From Methanocorpusculum sp. UBA424 (GTDB taxonomy: Archaea; Halobacteriota; Methanomicrobia; Methanomicrobiales; Methanocorpusculaceae): a stretch of DNA of 64,000 nt. The stretch spans positions 78,700 through 142,699 of the forward strand of contig DAHC01000003.1 in NCBI GenBank assembly GCA_002498375.1, given 5' to 3'. The translations under genes were made by a program, and so were the position numbers. Positions 35,144-44,214 of the stretch are shown here, one piece after another. Numbering within the stretch: the first letter of the stretch is position 1; each line of letters begins with the position of its first letter. The notes beneath the pieces were generated by a model. It did no database searches and was not told the origin of the DNA. It saw nothing but the letters and a program-made list of their open reading frames with translations.

Positions 35144-35716
35144 TTACCTCAGTGTTGCTGCAAGTTCATCGACTGCCTTGTCTAAAAGGAAGTCTGCGTT
35201 GGTGATGATCTTTACCGTACATCCGGTGAGCATGGAGTATGCAGCGGCGAATGCACGGTTCATTTCCTGATGCTCAGCTATGGATTTCGAACCTTCGACG
35301 TCACGAACACGCGTCTCGTCGGAGAGTCTGCGAACCAGAATCTGATCGTTGTCGGTCTCAACGAGAACGATCACATCCGGCATAATTGCCGATACGACCC
35401 ACTCGGGAAGGCCGGCAAGATAGCCGTTCGGGGTCTTGACCGAGGCGTGGGTATCGACGATCACATTGCCGTCGATTGCAGCGATCTTCTCGGCAGCGGT
35501 TTTCTGGAGACGCTTCTGGGCAATACGGTCGAGTTTTCTCATCTGGTCACGGTCGGTGGCAAGGCCTTCCGCCTGAGCGACTTCGAACATGAAACTGCCG
35601 AAGTTGAGATTCTGATATTTGACACCTTCAGCGGTGATTTTATCAAATGCCGCGTTAATGACGGTGGTTTTGCCAACGCCTGGAACGCCGGTGATGATTA
35701 CTTTTTTGCCTGACAT
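35144..35716 (-). CDS. adkA: Adenylate kinase, archaeal type
   Basis: A 190-residue kinase with Walker A GVPGVGKTTV (about 9-18), KYQNLNFGSFMFEVA, and VIVDTHASVKTPNGYLAGLP near 88-107. It interconverts AMP, ADP and ATP and is the archaeal AdkA family, longer in the lid than cmk. It sits 158 bases after secY. Confidence 0.93.
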   Translation of the reverse strand: MSGKKVIITGVPGVGKTTVINAAFDKITAEGVKYQNLNFGSFMFEVAQAEGLATDRDQMRKLDRIAQKRLQKTAAEKIAAIDGNVIVDTHASVKTPNGYLAGLPEWVVSAIMPDVIVLVETDNDQILVRRLSDETRVRDVEGSKSIAEHQEMNRAFAAAYSMLTGCTVKIITNADFLLDKAVDELAATLR

Positions 35717-35874
35717 GGTTATTCTCTTCCTTTGGAGATAGTATCTCTAAGGTTGGGTTTGGAGGCTAATAAATGTATTTTCACGATCACGGCGATAATT
35801 TACAGATCGCGGTCTTAGACAAGGATTTGCTTTCTGCAAAAAAAGAAATATGGGTATATTTTTGGGGATTTGCT

Positions 35875-37314
35875 TTATTCCTTGTCGAAGAAGCCCCGCA
35901 TAAACGGATACATCTCCATCATCTGCTCATTAGCGATCTGTTCATACAGACGGTAAATGATCGAGACCGTCAGCAGCAGACCGGTTCCGCCGACAAAGCC
36001 GATGATACCAAGCATGTTCGCAAGAACAGACAGAAGACCGATGAACACTCCTCCGATAACAGTTACACGGGGAATGTATCTGTCCAGATAGCGTTCAAGA
36101 ACGGCCGGAGACCTCCGGTAGCCGGGGATCTGCATACCTGAGTTCTGAATCTGCCGGGCAACATGCTTCGAATCGAGACCTGCCGTCTTGACCCAGAAGA
36201 TTGCAAAGAGGGCGCCTCCAAGAATCATCACCGTACAATCAATACCGACACGGAGAATAACTTCCCATACGGCATGACCGGTTCCGGTGAACGAAGAGAG
36301 CCACCACATCCAGTCCTGAGGCTGGTTGATCGGAGCCAGGAACCACATCAGGCCGTTAATCGGTGTTGAACCATTATACTCGCCAAGTGCAGTAAATCCT
36401 ATACTCGAAAGGAACATACCGACCATCTGCACATTTGCCTGCAGCACACGGACAAGAATCATCGGCAGAACACTTGCATAGACAAGTTTTACCGGGAATC
36501 TCGATCTGGCGCCGCGGACATTTGCATGAGCGAGCGGTATCTCGATACGGGTCGATTCAACGTAGACGATCACGAAGAACAGTCCCACAGTTGTTACGAG
36601 AGCCAGAAGCTGAAGACCGAAGTAATCGATAAAGTTTGAACCATCAGCGATCACCTGAAACAATCTTGGGAAGAACCCGACAGCGAACTGATCGGTCGTT
36701 GCTTCCCAATTGAAGAATCCGTTGATAAGACCCTGGGCGACTCCTGCGACGATAAAAAGACCGACACCGGAACCGATACCCCATTTGGAAACGACCTCAT
36801 CCATAAACATGACGAGAACACCCCCAAGACAGATCTGCAGGAAGATCAAAAGCATCACAAATCCGGCGTTCCCGCCGAAAAATGCTGAAACAGAAGCATC
36901 AGCAGTCATCCATCCGCCCAGCACATTCGGCAGAGCTTCAAGAATGATCATGACGAAGATAAGCAGCTTCTGCAGACCCATGTAGAGTACCTGGCCGCGC
37001 TGGTCTGACGTGTTGATTTTGATCAGATCAGCACCGCGGAGTAACTGCAAAACGATTGACGCGGTAACGATCGGTCCGATACCAAGATGCAGGATAGTAC
37101 CTTGTGCGCCGGCTAAAAGGGCACGGTAATACTCAAAAACATCGATTGATGTGGCGGAAAGACCAAACACCGGAATGTTCGTTAAAATAAAATACAGCAG
37201 CAACACCGCAGCCGTCCACATCAGCTTGTTTTTGAAGTGGACGTGGCCTTCCGGTGGCTTAACTGCCGGCATACGAGCCAACAGTGGTTCCATTCGATCC
37301 AACAGTTCTCCCAT
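35875..37314 (-). CDS. secY: Preprotein translocase subunit SecY
   Basis: A 479-residue SecY with about ten TM helices. The archaeal plug region begins FGLSATSIDVFEYYRALLAG near 49-68, the pore helix LHLGIGPIVTASIVLQLL near 76-93, and the cytosolic arginine loop VYVESTRIEIPLAHA near 250. It forms the protein-conducting channel with SecE and Sec61beta. It follows rpl15 by 18 bases. Confidence 0.96.
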   Translation of the reverse strand: MGELLDRMEPLLARMPAVKPPEGHVHFKNKLMWTAAVLLLYFILTNIPVFGLSATSIDVFEYYRALLAGAQGTILHLGIGPIVTASIVLQLLRGADLIKINTSDQRGQVLYMGLQKLLIFVMIILEALPNVLGGWMTADASVSAFFGGNAGFVMLLIFLQICLGGVLVMFMDEVVSKWGIGSGVGLFIVAGVAQGLINGFFNWEATTDQFAVGFFPRLFQVIADGSNFIDYFGLQLLALVTTVGLFFVIVYVESTRIEIPLAHANVRGARSRFPVKLVYASVLPMILVRVLQANVQMVGMFLSSIGFTALGEYNGSTPINGLMWFLAPINQPQDWMWWLSSFTGTGHAVWEVILRVGIDCTVMILGGALFAIFWVKTAGLDSKHVARQIQNSGMQIPGYRRSPAVLERYLDRYIPRVTVIGGVFIGLLSVLANMLGIIGFVGGTGLLLTVSIIYRLYEQIANEQMMEMYPFMRGFFDKE

Positions 37315-37332
37315 GAGTTATACACCAAAAAA

Positions 37333-37758
37333 TTATTCAGAGGTCTGGGCAGTTCCGCCCATGGCCTCAATTTTCGCAACAGCACTGGCCGAGAAGTTTT
37401 CAGCAGTGACGGCAAGTTTACGCGTAACCTTGCCTCCGCCGAGAACCTTCTCCACACCAATCTGTGCGGCGTCGAGAGTAATAACATCTCCACTTTCGGT
37501 TGCAATTCCACGGGCAACAAGATCAGGAATCATCTGATCGATGTCGCCAATATCAAGAACCTCATATGTTACAGATATCTTACTGACAAATCCGTGTTTT
37601 CCCTCGGTCTTCCCGAGAAGATACCAGCGGCTGAAGTTGTGGTCACGCCATCCGGCTGCTCCACGACCTCCGCGGTTACCTGCACCGCGGCGGTTTTTGT
37701 GAGTACCTCCACCGCATGTACGGGTCCCCCGGAACTTTGAACGCTTGTTTACTGGCAT
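37333..37758 (-). CDS. rpl15p: Ribosomal protein L15
   Basis: A 141-residue L15 of the large subunit: basic N-terminus with GTRTCGGGTHKNRRGAGNRG near 10-29, typical of the glycine/arginine-rich L15 arm, then globular domain. Gene order L30-L15-SecY is conserved in Archaea. Confidence 0.95.
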   Translation of the reverse strand: MPVNKRSKFRGTRTCGGGTHKNRRGAGNRGGRGAAGWRDHNFSRWYLLGKTEGKHGFVSKISVTYEVLDIGDIDQMIPDLVARGIATESGDVITLDAAQIGVEKVLGGGKVTRKLAVTAENFSASAVAKIEAMGGTAQTSE

Positions 37759-37763
37759 GCTAA

Positions 37764-38225
37764 TTACCTCATTTTGATCAGAAGATCATTGATCTCCGTA
37801 CCGTAGTAACCAAGGGCGCCGCCCTGGGTATACGTGCGTTTCGTGGTCTTGTATCCCTTTCGTGGCGGGTGCATACGAAGCACCGGCTTCAATTCGGGAA
37901 CATCTTTCATACGGATCTCACCGTTGACAAGAGCAGATGCGAATTCTTCAATGCTTCCATAGGAAGTTGCAGATTTCACATACTCTTCGGTGAGTGGTTT
38001 GTTGCCGGTAAGTCTTCCACGGGTGGTGAGGATAGTTGCGAGTGTCGCAGCGTCAACTTCACCAAAGGCGATGAAATCCTTTGCTTTCCGGATCATACCG
38101 AGGTACTCGGGGGTCTCAGGCACAAGAACACAGTGGTTGATGTGGTGAAGACGGAGCATCTTCAGGGTTTCCTTGATGTCACGGCGGGTGTTGACCACAC
38201 CGCGAACCTGAACGACAGCATACAT
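37764..38225 (-). CDS. rpl30p: Ribosomal protein L30
   Basis: A 153-residue archaeal L30 (longer than the ~60-residue bacterial form): YAVVQVRGVVNTRRDIKETL at the start, RGRLTGNKPLTEEYV near 92, and the C-terminal MHPPRKGYK. The start overlaps the rps5 stop by one base. Confidence 0.96.
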   Translation of the reverse strand: MYAVVQVRGVVNTRRDIKETLKMLRLHHINHCVLVPETPEYLGMIRKAKDFIAFGEVDAATLATILTTRGRLTGNKPLTEEYVKSATSYGSIEEFASALVNGEIRMKDVPELKPVLRMHPPRKGYKTTKRTYTQGGALGYYGTEINDLLIKMR

Positions 38226-38842
38226 TATTTACGCCCTCCGATACGAATCAGATTCGTTTCACGAAGTGCATTGTAGGTTGCCTTTGCATAGTTCAGGGTA
38301 GTTCTGGTGTTTCCACTCGTGTAAACCCAGACATCCTGGATTCCTGCAAGGGTAAGTACTTTCTTACCAACATCACCAGTCACAAGACCGATTCCTTTCG
38401 GAGCGGGTTTGAGAGTGACGGTGACAGAGCCGGCTTTACCGGTGACCTGCATTGGTACAGAGTGTTTCATACCGCAGCCGCATTCCCATGAACCGCATCC
38501 ACGGCGGACTTTGACAATGTTCAGTTTTGCATTTGTGATTGCTTTCTTGATTGCCGTTCCGACCTGAACATCTCTGCCCTGGCCAAAACCAACGTAACCA
38601 TTCTTGTTGCCGATGACGACCACAGCTCTGAACTTAATACGACGTCCGGAGTCGGTCATACGCTGCATCATATCGATGCAGAGGACTTCGTCAACAAGAT
38701 CGGGAAGCATTGCGTCAACAATGCCTGCCTCTTTGATGGGCTGTCCGCTTGCAAGGATCTCATCGAAGCTTGCAAATTCGCCTGCCATGACTTTCTTGCC
38801 AAGGCCGGTTACAGGGACCCATACTTCCTGCTCGTAAGCCAT
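38225..38842 (-). CDS. rps5p: Ribosomal protein S5
   Basis: A 205-residue S5 of the small subunit with the double-stranded RNA-binding domain FRAVVVIGNKNGYVGFGQGR near 72-91 and RRGCGSWECGCG near 113-124. S5 contributes to decoding fidelity. Confidence 0.97.
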   Translation of the reverse strand: MAYEQEVWVPVTGLGKKVMAGEFASFDEILASGQPIKEAGIVDAMLPDLVDEVLCIDMMQRMTDSGRRIKFRAVVVIGNKNGYVGFGQGRDVQVGTAIKKAITNAKLNIVKVRRGCGSWECGCGMKHSVPMQVTGKAGSVTVTLKPAPKGIGLVTGDVGKKVLTLAGIQDVWVYTSGNTRTTLNYAKATYNALRETNLIRIGGRK

Positions 38843-38843
38843 A

Positions 38844-39368
38844 TTACTCCAGCTCCTTCATAATTGCGTCTTTGGCAGCCTCGACATTTTCAACGAGACC
38901 GGCAAAGCGTTCATCATATTCAGCGATGTGGGCGCCGCTGCAGCGGTCATCGTCCGGAAGAATTGCTTCTCCTACCGGAACGTCGAAACCAGCATCGACG
39001 GCACCTTTGATTGCAGCAAACACGCGTGCACCGGTCGATGCGACCTGCAGACCGATATCTGCGATGGCACCATCATAACCGGCTTTCTGTGCACGAACTG
39101 CAAACAGCATACCGGTAAGGTATGCGGCAGGGGTGTTTCCGAGATATCCTTTATATCCGAAGTTCACCAGTTCGCGGCTGTTGACGTGAACAAGAGTGTA
39201 ATCGCCGTCCATCTGAGCTGCGATGAGCTGGATGATGATGTGGCGGTTTGTCTTACGGACAACCATACGGTTTCTACCAGAAACGATTAAACGCTGGCGC
39301 TGGTAGTAATCAGTTCTGCCTTCACGGCGTCTTCTGAACTGAACGAAATATCTTCCATTAATTGCCAT
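38844..39368 (-). CDS. rpl18p: Ribosomal protein L18
   Basis: A 174-residue archaeal L18 that binds 5S rRNA: RRRREGRTDYYQRQRLIVSG near 13-32 and GYKGYLGNTPAAYLTGMLF near 73-91. Length and order (L19e-L18-S5) are typical. Confidence 0.96.
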   Translation of the reverse strand: MAINGRYFVQFRRRREGRTDYYQRQRLIVSGRNRMVVRKTNRHIIIQLIAAQMDGDYTLVHVNSRELVNFGYKGYLGNTPAAYLTGMLFAVRAQKAGYDGAIADIGLQVASTGARVFAAIKGAVDAGFDVPVGEAILPDDDRCSGAHIAEYDERFAGLVENVEAAKDAIMKELE

Positions 39369-39371
39369 TGT

Positions 39372-39824
39372 TTACTCCCTCCTGGAGGTTACGAGCTCAA
39401 TCTGAGTTTTCATGTGAGCAACGTTACGGAACTGACCACCTGCTGCACGACGGTAAAGTCTGCGGTATTCGGTCGGTGTGATGGATCCTGCTTCACGCTG
39501 AGCACGGAGTTCTTTACGCTGGGCACGGATCTTTTTGATCCACTGGGTCTTGGACGGGGTTCTGGCGCCTTTTGCACCGCTCCGGCGTCCCGGACCTTTT
39601 CCGTGTCCGTAGGAACGTTTGACCATACGGGCCCGGACGCGTCCGCGGGAGATGCCTTTCTTCTGGTGGGAAGAGATCGCACCCTCATCGATGAGGTTGC
39701 GGATATCCTCGCGGGACATTGCATTCTGGATCTCGGAGAGTTTTTCCGGGTTGAACCATACACGGTTTTCACCGCAGTCAAGAACGGATGCAGCGATTCT
39801 GCGCTGGGATGCGAGATCACTCAT
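39372..39824 (-). CDS. rpl19e: Ribosomal protein L19e
   Basis: A 150-residue L19e, absent from bacteria: LASQRRIAASVLDCGENRVW at the start, then the long basic helix region KKGISRGRVRARMVKRSYGHG. It forms a bridge to the small subunit. It overlaps rpl32e by 8 bases. Confidence 0.97.
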   Translation of the reverse strand: MSDLASQRRIAASVLDCGENRVWFNPEKLSEIQNAMSREDIRNLIDEGAISSHQKKGISRGRVRARMVKRSYGHGKGPGRRSGAKGARTPSKTQWIKKIRAQRKELRAQREAGSITPTEYRRLYRRAAGGQFRNVAHMKTQIELVTSRRE

Positions 39825-40251
39825 CTGCTTTCACCTCTTCTGCAGGTTTTGCAGCCGGTGTAACGGCAACTTTTGCTTCCTTCGGGTTCAGGATCCTGAT
39901 ACCGAGTTCGGCAGCTTTGGTCTGGATAACGCTGCGTTTTGCACCGCCGACAGTTGCGCCGATGCGTACTGCGGTAGTTGCCGGATCGATGGTGCTGAGC
40001 TCAGCCGGAGTAAAGACGAGAGCCTCGCGGTATCCGCTTGGATGGAATCCGCGAACTGCTTTCGGCGCTCCAAAACCTGCTTCCGGGTGTGCACCCTTTG
40101 CACGGTAATCCTTACGCTGTTTGCTGTGGAGACCTCTTGGTCTTCTCCAGCTGTCTGCCAGTTTTACTTTAGCCTGAAGGCACTGGCGGGCAAAGCGGGA
40201 TGACTTCTTAGCTCCCCGAGCCTGGATAAGTTTCTTGATTTCACTCGCCAT
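39817..40251 (-). CDS. rpl32e: Ribosomal protein L32e
   Basis: The frame is open upstream to 40362, but the ATG at 40251 matches the family start (MASEIKKLIQARGAK), giving 144 residues with L32e core FARQCLQAKVKLADSWRRPRG and the GFHPSGYREALV motif. The acidic tail (KPAEEVKADE) is common in archaeal L32e. It follows rpl6 by one base. Confidence 0.93.
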   Translation of the reverse strand: MASEIKKLIQARGAKKSSRFARQCLQAKVKLADSWRRPRGLHSKQRKDYRAKGAHPEAGFGAPKAVRGFHPSGYREALVFTPAELSTIDPATTAVRIGATVGGAKRSVIQTKAAELGIRILNPKEAKVAVTPAAKPAEEVKADE

Positions 40252-40252
40252 G

Positions 40253-40777
40253 TTAGTTGCCTCTGCTGGTAATGTAAATGCCGTCCTGGAACACACGCGG
40301 ATCACGGTTTCTGACCTTGCATGCCTGTTCGACATTTGCTGCGGTGTTGCCGATCGTCTCACGGTTGATACCGGTTAAGATCAGTTCATCGCCCTGGACT
40401 TTGACTTTGACACCTTCTACGATGTTTGCATACCGTGCCTGCTTCTCACCAAGGAAGTTGCCGATCTCGACTTTGTCGCCGGCAACCTTGACCTGGATCG
40501 GGAAGTGGTTGTACACAATTTTCATATGGTATTCGTAGCCTTCGGATACACCTTTGCTCATGACGCCAAGGTGTGCTTTGTAGGTTCCAAGCAGTGCATA
40601 AACACTGCGTCTTGCGGAAGAGCTTACAAGCGTGACCGAACCGTCTGCGACAGTGATACTGATCGCAGGGTGGTACATTGTGCGGGTAAGTTCGCCTTTG
40701 GATCCCTTTACGGTAACGAAATCACCGGTTTTGGTGATCGTTACGCCTTCCGGGATTTCGAAAATCAATTCTGCCAT
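40253..40777 (-). CDS. rpl6p: Ribosomal protein L6
   Basis: A 174-residue L6. I start at ATG 40777 (MAELIFEIPEGVTI): AGGAG lies 8 bases upstream, whereas the GTG at 40786 would be too close to it. The duplicated L6 fold shows FVTVKGSKGELTRTMYHPAI in the first half and VEIGNFLGEKQARYANIVEG in the second. Confidence 0.95.
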   Translation of the reverse strand: MAELIFEIPEGVTITKTGDFVTVKGSKGELTRTMYHPAISITVADGSVTLVSSSARRSVYALLGTYKAHLGVMSKGVSEGYEYHMKIVYNHFPIQVKVAGDKVEIGNFLGEKQARYANIVEGVKVKVQGDELILTGINRETIGNTAANVEQACKVRNRDPRVFQDGIYITSRGN

Positions 40778-40789
40778 TGTTTTCACTCC

Positions 40790-41182
40790 TTAGAAGACGT
40801 ACCCTAAAAGCTCGCCGCCAATGCCGAGCTTACGTGCCTGTTCGTGGGACATAACTCCTTTGGAAGTGGTCAGGATGATAATTCCAAAGCCCTTTCCCGG
40901 AAGGTATCTGGTTTCCCAGGACTCGAGGTCCTCAACTTTCACCGAGAAACGCGGCGTAATTACACCGCATTTGTTGATGCCGCCGGAGAGAGCAATCTGG
41001 AATTGACCTCCTCTTCCGTCGTCGATCTTTTCAAAGCCGGTGATGTAGCCATATTCCTGCATGACCTTAAGCATGTCACCAAAGAGGCGGCTTGCCGGTT
41101 CAACGGTCACTGCAAGTTTACCAGTGTCACCGGCATTCTTGATAGCGCTCATTGCGTCTGCGATAGGATTCTGTTTTGTCAT
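40790..41182 (-). CDS. rps8p: Ribosomal protein S8
   Basis: A 130-residue S8 that binds the central domain of 16S rRNA: NPIADAMSAIKNAGDTGK at the start and the C-terminal ILTTSKGVMSHEQARKLGIG, the S8 signature. Confidence 0.97.
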   Translation of the reverse strand: MTKQNPIADAMSAIKNAGDTGKLAVTVEPASRLFGDMLKVMQEYGYITGFEKIDDGRGGQFQIALSGGINKCGVITPRFSVKVEDLESWETRYLPGKGFGIIILTTSKGVMSHEQARKLGIGGELLGYVF

Positions 41183-41195
41183 TCTCCTTCACCTC

Positions 41196-41366
41196 TTAGT
41201 TCATCTTCTTAAAGCCCATGGTGGGTGCCCATTCGCGGAAGCACTGACGGCAGAAGTAAATGTTGTATCTGCGCACAAGTCCCTGCTTACGTCCGCAGAG
41301 CTGACACTGGTTTGCACCGCGGCCATATTTTTTCTGCTGGACTTTGCCGTTGTCTTTTGCTGCCAT
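41196..41366 (-). CDS. rps14p: Ribosomal protein S14, zinc type
   Basis: I start at ATG 41366 (MAAKDNGKVQQKKYG), giving 56 residues. Four Cys in CQLCGRKQGLVRRYNIYFCRQ and following C form the zinc finger (C-x2-C...C-x2-C). Short zinc-binding S14 is normal in Archaea. Confidence 0.96.
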   Translation of the reverse strand: MAAKDNGKVQQKKYGRGANQCQLCGRKQGLVRRYNIYFCRQCFREWAPTMGFKKMN

Positions 41367-41367
41367 G

Positions 41368-41883
41368 TTACTCCACCTCAATGCCGAAGGTCTCAGTAAC
41401 GAACTTCATGGATTCTTCACGAGCCACATGGAGTTTGCTGTTGATCTTCTTCTGCTGGATTTTTCTGCGTGCGGTTCTGGTTCCTTTCTTTTCAATGACG
41501 GCGATGATATCCATACCGTAGATACCGATCTTCGGGTCATATGCCTGTCCCGGGAAGTCGGTGTGTTCTTCGATACCGAAACCAAAGTTGCCGGTTGCAT
41601 CAAACTGACGGGTGTGGAGAACATTTTCCACAGCGTAGGTTTTGAGTGCCATCTCGAGGAAGTCCATTGCCTTTTTGCCGCGAAGAGTAGCTTTGCATCC
41701 GATCGGCTGTCCTTTACGGATACCAAATGCCGGAAGAGTGTTTCTGGCATAGGAGCGGATTGGTTTTGCACCTTTGGTCAGGTCAGCCATGATGTTCTCG
41801 GCATTGACAAGACGCTCACCTGCTTCACCGACGCCCATGTGGACGACGACTTTTGCAACGAACGGAGTCTGCATATCGGTCAT
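41368..41883 (-). CDS. rpl5p: Ribosomal protein L5
   Basis: A 171-residue L5 that binds 5S rRNA: KVVVHMGVGEAGERLVNAE near 11-29 and FGFGIEEHTDFPGQAYDP near 99-116. It overlaps rps4e by 4 bases. Confidence 0.96.
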   Translation of the reverse strand: MTDMQTPFVAKVVVHMGVGEAGERLVNAENIMADLTKGAKPIRSYARNTLPAFGIRKGQPIGCKATLRGKKAMDFLEMALKTYAVENVLHTRQFDATGNFGFGIEEHTDFPGQAYDPKIGIYGMDIIAVIEKKGTRTARRKIQQKKINSKLHVAREESMKFVTETFGIEVE

Positions 41884-42599
41884 GCGTCAACACCCCAGGT
41901 TTTGAGGAAGGACTCGGTGGTTCCGATCATGTAGACGTAGTCTTCAATGGTCTCGAACTTGTCGCCGTTAGCATCCTCGATGACGACACGGTTCGGCAGA
42001 GATGATTCCTGAACAAGGATCTCCACGAGTTTTCCGGTTTTCATCGTGTGCTGTCCGCCGATGATGATTGCCATGTTGCCTACTGCATACGGGAAGTGCT
42101 GCTGGACTGCGAAACGGTCGTCGCCGGCGATGCCGATAACGAGCGAGTCTTTGCCTTTGCAGGTATCTTCACCGATGAAGTTTGCACCGCTGGTTAAGTT
42201 GATCTGTGTCTTGCCGCCTTTGATGGTGGTTTTGTTTGCAACTTTAACGAGCTGGACTTTTGCAGCATCTGCGGAGATCTCATATTCATTGTGGCGTCCC
42301 TTTTCGTCAACAAGGATCATGTAGTGCTTGTCGATTTTCGGGAAGCTGATGATATCAAAGACGTCGATTCCGAGGTGTTCATCGGTTACGATGTGACCAT
42401 TCAGGACAACCTGACGGTCATGCAGAATCTTTCTGACTTCTTTGGTGTTTAATGCAAACTGCATGTGGTCGCGGAGCCAGATGCCGATTGGAAGAGCTGA
42501 ACCGTCGTGCGGACCGCTTGAGGTGCTGACGACATACTTGCTTTCTTTTCTGGCGATCTGCCATGCATCCGGTGCAGTCATTCTCTTGGTTCGGGTCAT
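41880..42599 (-). CDS. rps4e: Ribosomal protein S4e
   Basis: A 239-residue S4e, absent from bacteria. S4-like RNA-binding part (LNTKEVRKILHDRQVVLNG near 51-69) followed by the S4e central domain and a KOW motif (YAVGNMAIIIGGQHTMKTGK near 170-189). It shares one base with the rpl24 stop. Confidence 0.96.
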   Translation of the reverse strand: MTRTKRMTAPDAWQIARKESKYVVSTSSGPHDGSALPIGIWLRDHMQFALNTKEVRKILHDRQVVLNGHIVTDEHLGIDVFDIISFPKIDKHYMILVDEKGRHNEYEISADAAKVQLVKVANKTTIKGGKTQINLTSGANFIGEDTCKGKDSLVIGIAGDDRFAVQQHFPYAVGNMAIIIGGQHTMKTGKLVEILVQESSLPNRVVIEDANGDKFETIEDYVYMIGTTESFLKTWGVDA

Positions 42600-42964
42600 T
42601 ATGCCTTCACCTCAAGACGTGCAGAACGCTTTGCATCTTTTGTGTTGAGTTTGGTGATCATTATCTTGGACGGATCGAGTGGTCTTGGGACATCTTCGCC
42701 GTTGGCTTTCTTGACAGAAACTCCGTGAACAAGGACCTTGGTGTTTTTGACGTCTACGCCGTCAACAACGCCTTCGATTCCTTTGAATTCACCACGAAGT
42801 ACTTTGACAGTATCGCCGGTAACAACACGGAAACTGCGCTTTCCATACTTTTCGCGAAGATCGCTTGCGAGAGGTGAGTGTAAGAATGCACCACGAATGT
42901 GAATCGGAGCATTATACCGGAACTTCCGCTGCTTTCTTGGCTGAGTGCTTGAAATACGTGCCAT
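42599..42964 (-). CDS. rpl24p: Ribosomal protein L24
   Basis: A 121-residue archaeal L24 with the KOW motif TGDTVKVLRGEFKGIEGVV near 48-66 and a basic N-terminus (QPRKQRKFRYNAP). An assembly initiator of the large subunit. Confidence 0.96.
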   Translation of the reverse strand: MARISSTQPRKQRKFRYNAPIHIRGAFLHSPLASDLREKYGKRSFRVVTGDTVKVLRGEFKGIEGVVDGVDVKNTKVLVHGVSVKKANGEDVPRPLDPSKIMITKLNTKDAKRSARLEVKA

Positions 42965-42973
42965 GTTTTCACC

Positions 42974-43372
42974 TTAGATAATGATGGTTGCCATTGATCC
43001 AACCTTTGGGAAACGCTCGGCAACTTCACGGGCAACCGGACCTTTAATGTCGGTTCCGCGCGGATCGCCGTTTTCATTGAGGAGGATCATTGCGTTTTCT
43101 TCGAAGGATACTCTGAGGCCGTTCGGGCGACGGAATTCCTTCTTCTGACGGACAACGACAGCTCGAACGAGCTTTCTTTTCATGTCCGGAGTTCCTTTCT
43201 TGACCGTAACGGTCGCAAGGTCTCCAAGTCCCATCTTGGGCTGCCGGTTTTTGACACCGTGGTAACCGAAGACGGAAACAATCTGTACAACACGGGCGCC
43301 CGTGTTGTCTGCACAAACCATCTTTGAGCCGGTCTGAAGTGCGCGCGGAATTTTGGACGTTAAGCCTCTCAT
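42974..43372 (-). CDS. rpl14p: Ribosomal protein L14
   Basis: A 132-residue L14: ALQTGSKMVCADNTGARVVQ near 11-30 and the classic NENGDPRGTDIKGPVARE near 95-112. It overlaps rps17 by 4 bases. Confidence 0.97.
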   Translation of the reverse strand: MRGLTSKIPRALQTGSKMVCADNTGARVVQIVSVFGYHGVKNRQPKMGLGDLATVTVKKGTPDMKRKLVRAVVVRQKKEFRRPNGLRVSFEENAMILLNENGDPRGTDIKGPVAREVAERFPKVGSMATIII

Positions 43373-43695
43373 TCCTTAGTCACCTCGACAACGACATAGG
43401 AGGTCGTTTTGTTCAGTGGTCTGCACTCTGCAATCTTTACCTCGTCGCCGATTTTGGCGTCAAGGCATGGAGCCATGTGTGCGTGGATCTTGGAGCTGCG
43501 TTTCTCATATCTGTCATATTTCTGGACTTTATGAAGAAAGCTCCTCTCCACGACAACAGTTCCCTGCATTCGTTCGCTTACGACCTTACCGGTAATCACC
43601 TGGCCGCGCACCGGTAAGCTGCCGTGAAACGGACAATTTACATCGTCACAATCCTTTTCCGGGACTGCGACATTTAAGCCGATATTTTTTGCCAT
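43369..43695 (-). CDS. rps17p: Ribosomal protein S17
   Basis: I start at ATG 43695 (MAKNIGLNV), with GAGGGT just upstream, giving 108 residues. Archaeal N-terminal extension with CPFHG, then the S17 OB-fold (GKVVSERMQGTVVVERSFLH) and the C-terminal CRPLNKTTSYVVVEV. Confidence 0.95.
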   Translation of the reverse strand: MAKNIGLNVAVPEKDCDDVNCPFHGSLPVRGQVITGKVVSERMQGTVVVERSFLHKVQKYDRYEKRSSKIHAHMAPCLDAKIGDEVKIAECRPLNKTTSYVVVEVTKE

Positions 43696-43714
43696 ATTAA
43701 CCCTCATGTCTCGC

Positions 43715-44002
43715 TCATACCTTGCGATATGGGCTTACGCGCATACTTACGCGCCGCGTTGGAGAAACAGACAAAGCATTGCCGTCTATTATCACCTGAA
43801 CACTATCCGGGAGGGTCACCCGGAGTAACTTACGTTGTTTCTCCAGGCACTTAATGCCATTCCCTGTATGAATCCGAAGGGTGTTTCTGGTCTCATCGAC
43901 GATGACACCGGAAATCCCTTCTTCATATCTGTTCGGTGAAGACTCCACAGATACTAAAAGACCGATAAGTTCGTGTCTGAGTATATTCTGCGGAGTGATC
44001 AT
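43715..44002 (-). CDS. rnp1: RNase P protein component 1 (Rpp29/Pop4)
   Basis: A 95-residue Rpp29 homologue that aids the RNase P RNA in tRNA 5' maturation. ILRHELIGLLVSVESSPNRY near 7-26, then GISGVIVDETRNTLRI near 29-44, the Sm-like barrel of the family. The place between L29 and S17 is the usual one in euryarchaeal S10/spc operons. Confidence 0.93.
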   Translation of the reverse strand: MITPQNILRHELIGLLVSVESSPNRYEEGISGVIVDETRNTLRIHTGNGIKCLEKQRKLLRVTLPDSVQVIIDGNALSVSPTRRVSMRVSPYRKV

Positions 44003-44011
44003 AGACGAGAT

Positions 44012-44212
44012 TTATGCCTGACGTTTGGTCTGTTCAGTCTTGATACGTGCGATAGTTCTGCGAACTTCCCGGATCTTTCCGGGGTTTTCCGGTGCACCAC
44101 CGGCGCTGACTTTTCCATAGTTCTGGATCAGTTCGATCTTGAGCTTCTGCTCATTCTCGACTAATTCAGCATCGGAAAACTGGGCGACTTCTTTTGCTCT
44201 GAAGATAGCCAT
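44012..44212 (-). CDS. rpl29p: Ribosomal protein L29
   Basis: A 66-residue two-helix L29: VENEQKLKIELIQNYGKVSA and REVRRTIARIKTEQTKRQ. It sits at the polypeptide exit and helps dock SRP. Confidence 0.95.
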   Translation of the reverse strand: MAIFRAKEVAQFSDAELVENEQKLKIELIQNYGKVSAGGAPENPGKIREVRRTIARIKTEQTKRQA

Positions 44213-44214
44213 GT

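Noticed and set aside
40253..40786. GTG at 40786 as the rpl6 start
   Set aside because: The Shine-Dalgarno AGGAG would then touch the start codon; the ATG at 40777 has normal spacing and matches the family N-terminus.
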